64,000 nucleotides of DNA from Roseateles oligotrophus (GTDB lineage: Bacteria; Pseudomonadota; Gammaproteobacteria; Burkholderiales; Burkholderiaceae_C): positions 102,262-166,261 of the forward strand of contig NZ_JACHLP010000006.1 of NCBI RefSeq assembly GCF_014204525.1, written 5' to 3'. Under the pieces are notes generated by a model. It did not search any database. It saw only the letters and a list, made by a program, of their open reading frames with translations, and was not told the origin of the DNA. Each line of letters starts with the position of its first letter. Position 1 is the first letter of the stretch. Below, piece by piece: positions 8,856 through 16,697 of this stretch. The position numbers and the translations under genes were made by a program.

Positions 8856-10305
8856 ACAACCGGGGCGGCGGCGCATTATTGCGCTGTTCAAAATTACTGC
8901 CGCTTGTTTAACTGGTTATTTGAGCGGATGTGCGTTGAGCCCGATGCCGGCCAGTGCGGCCCGCGCGGCCGCAGCGCCGGCGGCTTGGGTCGCGCCCCTG
9001 CCGGCGCCGGTCGCGGCGGCTGAGGCCCCCGCCGCAGTGCCGGCCTGGTGGGGCCGCTTCGACGACCCGGCACTGGCCGCCCTGGTCGAGCAGACCCTGG
9101 CCGCCAACCCCGGCCTGCAGCAGGCGCAGGCGCGCATCCAGCAGGCGCGCGCCCTGGCCCAGCAGGCCGGCAGCGCCCGCAGCCCCGACCTGCAGCTGAA
9201 CGGCCTGGCCCAGACCCAGCGCCTGGCCCTGGCCGAGGGCGTGCCCCGCCAGCGCCTGGCCCAGCTGAACCTGGAGGCGGGCTGGGAGATCGATCTGTTC
9301 TCCCGCGTGCGCCTTGGGGCCGAGGCCGCCGGTGCGCGCCTGCAGGTCAGCGCCTTCGACGCCCAGGCCATGCGCCTGGCCCTGGCGGCCGAACTGGCGC
9401 GCCAGTTCATCGCCCTGCGCGCCTGTGAACGCCAGACCCAGATCGCGGCCGAGGACGCCCAGGCCGCCATCCGCCTGGCTGCCTGGAGCGCCGACAAGCA
9501 GGCCGTGGGCCTGGAGAGCGCCGCCGCCAGCACCCTGCTGCGTGCCGCAGCCGCCGAAGGCCAGAGCCGCCAGTTGGCCCAGCAGGCCGAGTGTGAGGTG
9601 CAGATCAAGGCCCTGGTGGCCCTGAGCGATCGGCCCGAGCCGGCGCTGCGCGCCCTGCTGGCCGCTGGTCATGCGCGCCTGCCGGTGCTCAGCGGCGGCG
9701 GCCTGAGCGTCCACGCCCTGCCGGCCCAGACCCTGGCCCAGCGCCCCGACCTGGCCGCCGGCGAGGCCCAGCTGCGTGCCGCCTGGGCCGAGCGTGGTGC
9801 CGCCGAGGCTGGGCGTTACCCCCAGCTGCGCCTGGGCGGCTCCATCACCCTGGCGGCCTTGCAGCTGGCGGGTGGCCCGCGCGCGGAGGGCAGCGGCTGG
9901 AGCTTTGGCCCCAGCCTGACGCTGCCGCTGTTTGACGGCGGCGCCCGCCGCGCCGAGGCCCAGGCCGCCCAAGCCCGTTTCGACGAGGCCCAGGCCGGCT
10001 ATCGAGGCCTGGTCTTGCAGGCCGTGCGCGAGGTGGAGGAGGCGCTGGTGCGCCTGGACGCCGCCGGGGCGCGCAGCCAGCACGCCCAGGCCAGCGCGGC
10101 CGGCTACACGGCCGCCGCCCAGGCCAGCCAGGAAAGCTGGCGCGCCGGCCTGAGCGGCGCGCCCGAGCTGGAACAGTTGCGCCGCCAGGCCTTGGCCGCC
10201 CAGGCCGCCCTGGTGGCCCTACAGGCCGAGCGCCTGAGTGCCTGGATCGCCCTCTACAAGGCCGCGGGCGGCGGCTGGCAAGCCGACGCCGCCGCCATCG
10301 ATTGA
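8848..10305 (+). CDS. RND efflux outer-membrane lipoprotein, NodT/OprM-type TolC family
   Basis: A 485-residue outer-membrane factor that gives tripartite efflux systems their exit channel. The N-terminus is a lipoprotein signal with lipobox LSGC near residues 26-29. The repeated OEP pattern follows: WWGRFDDPALAALVEQTLAANPGLQQAQARI near the start, and LAQRPDLAAGEAQLRAAWAERGAAEAGRYPQLRLGG near residue 290, which is typical of the second repeat. The start at 8848 has a good ribosome binding site (AAGGAG) inside the end of the regulator gene. Very high Ala/Leu/GC content. Confidence 0.92.
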   Translation: MAEQPGRRRIIALFKITAACLTGYLSGCALSPMPASAARAAAAPAAWVAPLPAPVAAAEAPAAVPAWWGRFDDPALAALVEQTLAANPGLQQAQARIQQARALAQQAGSARSPDLQLNGLAQTQRLALAEGVPRQRLAQLNLEAGWEIDLFSRVRLGAEAAGARLQVSAFDAQAMRLALAAELARQFIALRACERQTQIAAEDAQAAIRLAAWSADKQAVGLESAAASTLLRAAAAEGQSRQLAQQAECEVQIKALVALSDRPEPALRALLAAGHARLPVLSGGGLSVHALPAQTLAQRPDLAAGEAQLRAAWAERGAAEAGRYPQLRLGGSITLAALQLAGGPRAEGSGWSFGPSLTLPLFDGGARRAEAQAAQARFDEAQAGYRGLVLQAVREVEEALVRLDAAGARSQHAQASAAGYTAAAQASQESWRAGLSGAPELEQLRRQALAAQAALVALQAERLSAWIALYKAAGGGWQADAAAID

Positions 10306-10327
10306 ACCCATTCATCTGAGACTCACC

Positions 10328-11446
10328 ATGACGCTAACTGTTTATCAACGCGGCATAGCACTCTTTGCCGCAAGCCTGCTCGTCGGCCCAGCCGCCGCCG
10401 ACCCCGCGCCCAAGGCCAAGCCGGCCCTGACGGTGCAAGTCATCAGCCCGCAGAGCGCCGAGTGGGCGCAGACCCTGGCCGCCAAGGGTTCGGTGGCGGC
10501 CTGGGCCGAGGCGCAGGTGGGGGCCGAGCTGGCCGGCCTGCGCCTGGCCGAGCTGCGCGCCCAGGTGGGCGATGCGGTCAAGCGCGGCCAGCTGCTGGCG
10601 CGCCTGAACAGCGAGAGCGTGCAGGCCGAGCTGGCCCAGTCGCAAGCCGCCCTGGCCGAGGCTCGCGCGCAGCTGGCCGGTGCGGCCAGCGATGCCACGG
10701 CCGCGCGAGCCCTGCAGGCCAGCGGCAGCACGGCGCTGAGCGCCCAGCAGCTGCAGCAGCTGCTGACCCAGGAGGCGACGGCGCAAGCCCGCTTGGCGGC
10801 CGCCAAGGCCCGGGTGGATAACGATCAACTCAGGCTGAGCCAGACCCGCATCCTGGCGCCGGATGACGGCGTCATCACGGCGCGCGCGGCCCAGCTGGGC
10901 ATGGTGGTGCAGCCGGGCCAGGAGCTGTTCCGCTTGCAGCGCCAGAACCGCCTGGAGTGGCGCGCCGAACTGCCGGCCGAGAGCCTGGGCCAGCTGCGCC
11001 CCGGCCAGCCGGTGCTGGTGCAGGGCGCCCAGGGTCAGAGCATTGCGGCCCGGCTGCGCGTGGTGGCGCCCAGCGTGGACCCGCAGACCCGGCTGGGCCT
11101 GGTCTATGTGGACCTGCCGCCCAGCGCTGCCGCTGCCGGCCTGCGCGCGGGCAGCTTTGCGCGCGGCGAGTTCAAGCTGGGGGCCAGCGCGGCTTTGAGC
11201 CTGCCGCAGAGCGCGGTGCTGCAGCGCGATGGCTTCAGCTATGTGTTCCGCGTCGGCGCCGACCAGCGGGTGCAGCAGCTCAAGGTCAGCACCGGCCGCC
11301 GCCTGGGCGAGCGCATCGAGCTGGCCGCCGGCTTGGGTGCCGACGCCCGCGTGGTCGCCAGCGGCGTGGGTTTTTTGCGTGATGGCGACAGCGTCAAGGT
11401 GGTGGCTGCTGCGGCCGCTCCGGCCACCGCGCCTGCCAAGCCCTGA
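10328..11446 (+). CDS. RND efflux periplasmic adaptor (membrane fusion protein)
   Basis: A 372-residue HlyD/AcrA-like adaptor linking the pump to the outer-membrane channel. A signal peptide with AAAD cleavage lies at residues about 1-24. A lipoyl half-motif (AELRAQVGDAVKRGQLLARLNSE, residues about 75-97), a coiled-coil hairpin (98-175) and the second lipoyl half (ILAPDDGVITARAAQLGMVVQPGQELFRL) follow in the normal order. The ATG at 10328 is chosen because it begins the signal peptide; an upstream ATG in frame is inside the previous gene. It lies 22 nt after the channel gene. Confidence 0.92.
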   Translation: MTLTVYQRGIALFAASLLVGPAAADPAPKAKPALTVQVISPQSAEWAQTLAAKGSVAAWAEAQVGAELAGLRLAELRAQVGDAVKRGQLLARLNSESVQAELAQSQAALAEARAQLAGAASDATAARALQASGSTALSAQQLQQLLTQEATAQARLAAAKARVDNDQLRLSQTRILAPDDGVITARAAQLGMVVQPGQELFRLQRQNRLEWRAELPAESLGQLRPGQPVLVQGAQGQSIAARLRVVAPSVDPQTRLGLVYVDLPPSAAAAGLRAGSFARGEFKLGASAALSLPQSAVLQRDGFSYVFRVGADQRVQQLKVSTGRRLGERIELAAGLGADARVVASGVGFLRDGDSVKVVAAAAAPATAPAKP

Positions 11447-11460
11447 GCCGAGGTGATGCC

Positions 11461-14400
11461 ATGCTGAACGTCTCGTCCGCCTCCATCCGCAACCCCATCC
11501 CCGCCATCCTGCTCTTCATGCTGCTGAGCCTGGGGGGCTTGCTGGGCTTTCACTGGATGAAGATCCAAAACTTCCCCGACATCGACCTGCCCACCATCGT
11601 CGTCACCGCGACCCTGCCCGGTGCCGGCCCGGCCCAGCTGGAAAGCCAGGTGGCGCGCAAGATCGAGAATCAGATCGCCACGCTGCAAGGCGTCAAGCAT
11701 GTCTACACCACGCTGCAGGACGGCGTGGTCAGCATGATGGTGGAGTTCCGCCTGGAAAAAACCACCCAGCAGGCGCTGGACGAGGTGCGCGATGCCGTGG
11801 CCCGCGTGCGCTCCGACCTGCCCGCCGAGCTGCGCGACCCGGTGATCGCCAAGCTGGAGCTGGCCGGCTTGCCCATGCTGACCTATACCGTCGCGTCTGC
11901 ACGTTTGGATGAGGAGGCCTTGAGCTGGCAGGTGGATAACAAGATAGCCAAGCGCATGCTGGCCGTGCAGGGCGTGGGCGCCGTGACCCGGGTGGGCGGC
12001 GTCAGCCGCGAGCTGCGGGTGGAGCTGGACCCGGCCCGCCTGCTGGCCCTGAACATCAGTGCCGCCGCCGTGTCCCAGCAGCTGCGCCTGGTGCAGCAGG
12101 AGGCTTCGGGCGGCCGGTCCGATATCGGCGGCGCCGAGCAGTCGCTGCGCATCCTGGCCACCGTGCAGACGGCGCAGGAGCTGGCCGCCATGGACGTGGC
12201 CCTGCCCGACGGCCGCAGCGTGCGCCTGGACCAGCTCGCCAGCGTGCAGGACACGGTGGCCGAGCCGCGCTCCGCCGCCTTGCTGAATGGTCGGCCGGTG
12301 GTGGGCTTCGAGATCAGCCGTACCCGCGGTGCCGGCGAGGTGGAGGTGGCCCGTGGCGTGCGCGCCGCGCTGGAAGAGCTGCGCGCCAGCCACCCCGAGC
12401 TGCAGTTCGAGGAGGCCTTCAGTTTCGTTGAGCCGGTGCAGGAGAACTACGACGGCTCGATGATCCTGCTCTACGAGGGCGCCGTGCTGGCCATCATCGT
12501 CGTGTGGTTCTTTCTGCGCGACTGGCGCGCCACGCTGGTGGCGGCCACGGCCCTGCCGCTGTCCGTCATCCCGACCTTTGGCCTGATGTATCTGCTGGGC
12601 TTCTCGCTCAATATCGTCACCCTGCTGTCGCTGTCCCTGGTGGTGGGCATTCTGGTGGACGATGCCATCGTCGAGATCGAGAACATCATGCGCCATCTGG
12701 CCATGGGCAAGACGCCTTACCAGGCCGCCATGGAGGCGGCCGACGAGATCGGCCTGGCCGTCATCGCCACCACCTTCACGCTGATCGCCGTCTTCCTGCC
12801 CACCGCTTTTATGAGTGGGGTGCCGGGCAAGTTCTTCGTGCAATTCGGCTGGACGGCGGCGTTGGCCGTGTTCTTCTCCCTGGTGGTGGCGCGCATGCTC
12901 ACGCCCATGATGGCCGCCTATATTTTGAAGCCCTCCGCCAAGCCCCATGCCGAGCCGCGCTGGTTGGGCGTCTATATGGGCTGGGCGCGCTGGTGCCTGC
13001 GCCACCGGCTGGCCACGCTGGCCGCGACGGCGGCCTTCACCGCAGGCTCGCTGGGCCTGGTGGGCCTGCTGCCCACCGGCTTTTTGCCGCCCGATGATTT
13101 GAGCCAGACCCAGGTCACCGTCACCCTGGCGCCCGGCGCCACCTTGCAGGAGAGCAGCGCCTTGGCCGAGCAGGCGCGCCGCATCGTGGCCGCCCACCCC
13201 CATGTCAAACGGGTTTACACGACGATAGGCGGTGGCAACTCGGGCGGCGACCCCTTCGCCCTGGGCGGCGGCGCCTCGGTGGGCACGGCCACGCTGACGC
13301 TGGCCATGACGCCCAGGACCGAGCGCAGCGGCATCAGCAAGCAGCGCATCGAGAGCGAGCTGCGCGAGGCGCTGGAGCAATTGCCAGGTGCCCGCGTCAA
13401 GGTGGGCTTCGGCGGCTCGGCCGAGAAATATGTGCTGGTGCTGGCCGGCGAGGACGGCGAGGTGCTGGCCCAGCACGCGACCCTGGTGGAGCGCGAGCTG
13501 CGCGCCATCCCGGGCATAGGCGGTGTGTCATCCAGCGCCGCGCTGACTCGGCCCGAGCTGATCGTGCGGCCCGATTTCGCCCGCGCCGCCGACCTGGGCG
13601 TCAGCGCCGCGGCCATCGCCGAGACCTTGCGCGTGGCCACGGCCGGCGACTATGAGCAAGGCCTGGCCAAGCTCAATCTGAGCCAGCGCCAGGTGCCCAT
13701 CGTCGTGCGCCTGCCGGCCGCCGCGCGTGCCGACCTGGCCCTGCTCGGCCAACTGCCGGTGCCGGGCCGCGCCGGGTTGGTGCCGCTGGCCAGCGTGGCA
13801 AGCCTGGAAATCAATAACGGGCCTGCGCAGATCAACCGTTATGACCGCCTGCGCAACGTCAACTTCGAGATCGAGCTGAACCAGCAGCCCCTGGGCGAGG
13901 TGGCCAAACAGGCCCAAGCCCTGCCCAGTCTGCAAAACCTGCCGCCCGGCGTGATCCAGACGGCGGTGGGCGATGCCGAGGCCATGGCCGAGCTGTCCGC
14001 CAGCTTCGGCCTGGCCATGCTGACCGGCGTGCTCTGCATCTACATCGTGCTGGTGCTGCTGTTCAAGGACTTTGTGCAGCCGGTGACCATCCTGGCGGCC
14101 CTGGTGCTGTCGGTGCCCGGCGCCTTTGTGGCGCTCTACATCACGCAGACGGCGCTCTCCATGCCTTCGATGATAGGCCTCATCATGCTGATGGGCATCG
14201 CCACCAAGAACTCCATCCTGCTGGTCGATTACGTGGTGATGGCGCGGCGCGACCATGGCATGGGCCGCTTTGACGCCATCCTCGACGCCTGCCACAAGCG
14301 CGCCCGCCCCATCGTCATGACCACCATCGCCATGGGCGCTGGCATGTTGCCCATCGCGCTGGGCATAGGCGTGGACCCGAGCTTCCGCGCCCCCATGGCC

Positions 14401-14559
14401 ATCGTCGTCATCGGCGGCCTGATCACCTCCACCTTTTTGAGCCTGCTGGTGATCCCGGTGTTGTTCAGCTATGTGGACGATGCGATTGCCTGGGTCGCGC
14501 GCCGCGGCCGTGCTGCGATGATGGGCGGCGATCAACCAGAGACCACGAGCCCATCATGA
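11461..14559 (+). CDS. RND-family efflux pump, inner-membrane permease
   Basis: A 1032-residue HAE-type RND transporter of standard length, the proton-driven pump of the system. Seen are the N-terminal membrane segment with NFPDIDLPTIVV, a first large periplasmic loop, GILVDDAIVEIENIMRH near residue 397 with the paired Asp residues used for proton relay, the second large loop beginning around residue 560, and the C-terminal block MLMGIATKNSILLVDYV. It follows the adaptor by 14 nt and its stop overlaps the next start (ATGA). Substrate cannot be deduced. Confidence 0.95.
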   Translation: MLNVSSASIRNPIPAILLFMLLSLGGLLGFHWMKIQNFPDIDLPTIVVTATLPGAGPAQLESQVARKIENQIATLQGVKHVYTTLQDGVVSMMVEFRLEKTTQQALDEVRDAVARVRSDLPAELRDPVIAKLELAGLPMLTYTVASARLDEEALSWQVDNKIAKRMLAVQGVGAVTRVGGVSRELRVELDPARLLALNISAAAVSQQLRLVQQEASGGRSDIGGAEQSLRILATVQTAQELAAMDVALPDGRSVRLDQLASVQDTVAEPRSAALLNGRPVVGFEISRTRGAGEVEVARGVRAALEELRASHPELQFEEAFSFVEPVQENYDGSMILLYEGAVLAIIVVWFFLRDWRATLVAATALPLSVIPTFGLMYLLGFSLNIVTLLSLSLVVGILVDDAIVEIENIMRHLAMGKTPYQAAMEAADEIGLAVIATTFTLIAVFLPTAFMSGVPGKFFVQFGWTAALAVFFSLVVARMLTPMMAAYILKPSAKPHAEPRWLGVYMGWARWCLRHRLATLAATAAFTAGSLGLVGLLPTGFLPPDDLSQTQVTVTLAPGATLQESSALAEQARRIVAAHPHVKRVYTTIGGGNSGGDPFALGGGASVGTATLTLAMTPRTERSGISKQRIESELREALEQLPGARVKVGFGGSAEKYVLVLAGEDGEVLAQHATLVERELRAIPGIGGVSSSAALTRPELIVRPDFARAADLGVSAAAIAETLRVATAGDYEQGLAKLNLSQRQVPIVVRLPAAARADLALLGQLPVPGRAGLVPLASVASLEINNGPAQINRYDRLRNVNFEIELNQQPLGEVAKQAQALPSLQNLPPGVIQTAVGDAEAMAELSASFGLAMLTGVLCIYIVLVLLFKDFVQPVTILAALVLSVPGAFVALYITQTALSMPSMIGLIMLMGIATKNSILLVDYVVMARRDHGMGRFDAILDACHKRARPIVMTTIAMGAGMLPIALGIGVDPSFRAPMAIVVIGGLITSTFLSLLVIPVLFSYVDDAIAWVARRGRAAMMGGDQPETTSPS

Positions 14560-14978
14560 GCAAACTCACACGCGGCGCCGCCGCCCTTCTCAGCTACCTG
14601 GCCCTGCTGGGCGCGGCCCCGGCCTTGCAGGCCGCGCCTCTCACCACGGCTTCCGGCCTGGTCTACGAGGAGCTGAAGGCCGGCAAGGGTGCCCACCCGA
14701 CGGCGGCCGACAAGGTCAAGGTCCATTACGTGGGCCGTTTCCTCGACGGGCGCGAGTTCGACAGCTCGCTCAAGCGCGGCCAGCCGGCCGAGTTCCCGCT
14801 GGGCAAAGTCATCAAATGCTGGACCGAGGGCGTGCAGCTGATGCAGGTCGGCAGCAAGGCCCGCCTGCATTGCCCGGCCGCCCTGGCCTATGGCGAGCGC
14901 GGCGCGGGTGGCGGCGAGATCCCGCCCAACACGCCTCTTGTGTTCGAGGTGGAACTGCTGGGCATCAGCAAGCCTTGA
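14556..14978 (+). CDS. FKBP-type peptidyl-prolyl cis-trans isomerase, exported
   Basis: A 140-residue protein with an N-terminal signal peptide (residues about 1-26, ending LQAAP) and one FKBP domain: VKVHYVGRFLDGREFDSS, then FPLGKVIKCWTEGVQLMQVGSKARL and PPNTPLVFEVELL, the hallmark strands of the family. The usual VI-x-G-W is VIKCW here. It should accelerate prolyl isomerisation in the periplasm. Its start overlaps the RND pump stop by 4 nt, so it is translated with the efflux operon, suggesting help in folding the periplasmic or outer-membrane parts; that link is inference. Confidence 0.92.
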   Translation: MSKLTRGAAALLSYLALLGAAPALQAAPLTTASGLVYEELKAGKGAHPTAADKVKVHYVGRFLDGREFDSSLKRGQPAEFPLGKVIKCWTEGVQLMQVGSKARLHCPAALAYGERGAGGGEIPPNTPLVFEVELLGISKP

Positions 14979-15150
14979 GGCATGGAGCGGCTAACAAAGC
15001 TCAGCGCAGCTGATCCTGGCTTGTGCAGTGTTCGACGCTGTTTGAAACTTAAGAGCATGTTGCTGAATTCGGTCGGACGGCGAATGTCAGTTAGGTTTAA
15101 CGCCCTGTCGAGGCGGTGCGTAGCGCCATCACCTAATTTTCTTTCTCGAC

Positions 15151-15747
15151 GGCCCAGCCGGGAGTTCGCCCCGGCAGGCGACCTCCTTTCTTTGCTTCGC
15201 CAAAGAAAGGAGGCAAAGAAAGGCGACCCGAAGCCTGGCCCCTGACGGGGTGCGTTGCGGTGCTCAGCTTCGCTGGGCCGCGCCCAACTCACTGCGCTAC
15301 GCTCCGTTCAGACAAGGGGCGCGAGTCAGACAACGAAGTCGCTGCGCGACGCCCAGCGAAGCTTGCGCTCCTCACCCAGGCTCAACGGGACCGAGCCCCG
15401 TCACGCCTCGCTACGCATCGGCTTGAGGGGCTGCGCGCGCCAAGCGCCTGCAGCGTTAGCTGCGGCGCTTGTCGAGGCGACGCGCAGCGAGCCGTGTGGC
15501 CTCCGAGTTCCCCGTGTTGCCTGGGCTGCGGTGCTTGGCTTTGTCGGGCGGCGCGAAGCGCCATCGTGCACTGACTTCGCGCCCCCTGTTTGAACGGAGC
15601 GTAGCGGAGAGAGTTGGGCGCGGCCCGGCAAAGACGAGTGCCGCAGCGGACCCCGCAGGGGCCAGGCATTCGGGGCGGTTTCTTTGCCTCCTTTCTTGGG
15701 CGCCCAAGAAAGGAGGTCGCCTGCCGGGGCGAACTCCCGGCTGGGCC
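15151..15747. repeat. About 600-bp intergenic inverted repeat with long imperfect arms
   Basis: The spacer 14979-15912 has no credible gene. Its core is a palindrome: the outer 42 bases at 15151-15192 are the perfect reverse complement of 15706-15747. The inner arms (about 15238-15345 against 15555-15662) also pair with scattered mismatches, including the shared stretches CCGCGCCCAACTC and GCTACGCTCCGTTCA. Each arm also holds a small local hairpin built on CCTCCTTTCTT. The ~210-bp centre is GC-rich and contains only short frames in every direction. I have seen similar CCTTTCTTTGGC-type intergenic repeats in Burkholderiales genomes; no transposase is present. Confidence 0.8.
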
Positions 15748-15912
15748 TAGGCAGAGGGTGAGGCTGCAAACAATCAGCACCACCTACTCCAAGAACGAGG
15801 CACTGATAAGTTCACACAAGAATCAAACACTGCACTAGGCGCGCCGTCGAAGACAGTACAGCTGGTGCGGCGAGACGGCGTAACGACGCCAGGAGAGTTT
15901 TGTTAGTCGCGC

Positions 15913-16236
15913 TTATTTGAAGAGCCTGCTCAGCCAGGACTTCTTGCGTTTGTAGTGGCCGCGCTGGGAAGCGTAGGGCCGCTGCAGCTTGTTCAAGGCC
16001 AGCTTGAGCAAGCGCTCCAGCACCCATCCGGCCAGGCCTTTGCCGGCGCTGCCCTGCCGGCCTTGGCCTGGGTAGGGGCCATAGCCGCCCGGCCCCGCTT
16101 GCGGCCGGCCCGCCAGCAAGCGTTCCAACTCCCCCTTGGCCAGCCAATGGCCACCGCATTGGATGCATGAGTTCAGGCGGGCGCCTTGGCGTTCGAAGAA
16201 GCGCAGGGAGACGTGGTAGCAGTTGGGGCAGTTCAT
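15913..16236 (-). CDS. Zinc-ribbon protein (zf-TFIIB type)
   Basis: A 107-residue protein starting [14 protein letters not shown], with a second [18 protein letters not shown], giving a four-Cys C-x2-C...C-x2-C zinc ribbon and the GxWLxxGEL tail seen in zf-TFIIB/COG3809 proteins. The rest is a Gly-rich linker and a basic C-terminus ([14 protein letters not shown]). The family has no settled function; nucleic-acid or protein binding is usual for such ribbons. The start is the first Met, right before the first Cys pair; a longer upstream frame has no similarity to anything I recognise. Confidence 0.72.
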
Positions 16237-16388
16237 GGGCAGGCGTGATGGGTCTGGGCTTGAGGGTTTTGGCCTTGCATAGCTTGGCAGGGCGCAGATG
16301 GGGTTTGGCTCGGGCCCTGCAAGTGCCGCAGCGCCAGGGCTGGGCGAGCAGCGTGCGGTGAGCGTTTTTGGCTGCGCTCCTTGGCGGA

Positions 16389-16519
16389 CTCAATGGTTTT
16401 GCACCAGCGTTTTGCGGCATTGCCCGGCCCGCGTTTGGCCGGTATTTGGGGGTCTCAATGGTTTTGCCGGCGTTTTTGGGCCCGGCCTCGTTTTTTCAGG
16501 GACGGTCTCGATGGTTTTG
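16389..16519 (+). repeat. Degenerate tandem repeat built on CTCAATGGTTTTG
   Basis: CTCAATGGTTTTG occurs at 16389-16401 and 16454-16466, and as CTCGATGGTTTTG at 16507-16519. Each copy is followed by a G/C-rich bit and a GCGTTTT(T)GGG-like stretch. Spacing is 65 and 53 nt. The spacer 16237-16697 otherwise holds only a terminator hairpin; no convincing gene was seen. Confidence 0.55.
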
Positions 16520-16572
16520 AACGCGTTTTTGGGCCTGTTCTGCCCTGTTTTTGAGCCGGTTTTTCCAATGCC

Positions 16573-16606
16573 AAAGGCCCACCGGATTTGCAGCCGGCGG
16601 GCCTTT
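16573..16606 (-). terminator. Hairpin terminator downstream of the ABC permease/peptidase gene
   Basis: AAAGGCCCACCGG (16573-16585) pairs with CCGGCGGGCCTTT (16594-16606), one mismatch and an 8-nt loop, with A and T tracts on both sides of the stem. It lies about 90 nt past the stop of the minus-strand gene ending at 16698 and could act in both directions. Confidence 0.7.
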
Positions 16607-16697
16607 GTTTGCGGGCATTTGTCGCGCAGTCGGAAAGCCGCTTTTTCTGAAAGTCAGCAGCCCTTACTTTCCGCCTGCCTTGTTGTCTGCCAAGTCG

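Noticed and set aside
11239..13476. Minus-strand open frame of 745 codons
   Set aside because: Antisense to the RND adaptor and pump; composed of His/Gln/Gly/Ala-rich shadow sequence.
14986..15100. Possible integron attC site (GGCTAACAAAG ... GTTAGGTTTAACGCC)
   Set aside because: The end motifs are suggestive, but the inner arms do not pair and there is no cassette array or integrase nearby.
15250..15780. Several short open frames inside the inverted repeat
   Set aside because: They occur on both strands and in several frames because of the high GC, and none has a start context or recognisable domain.
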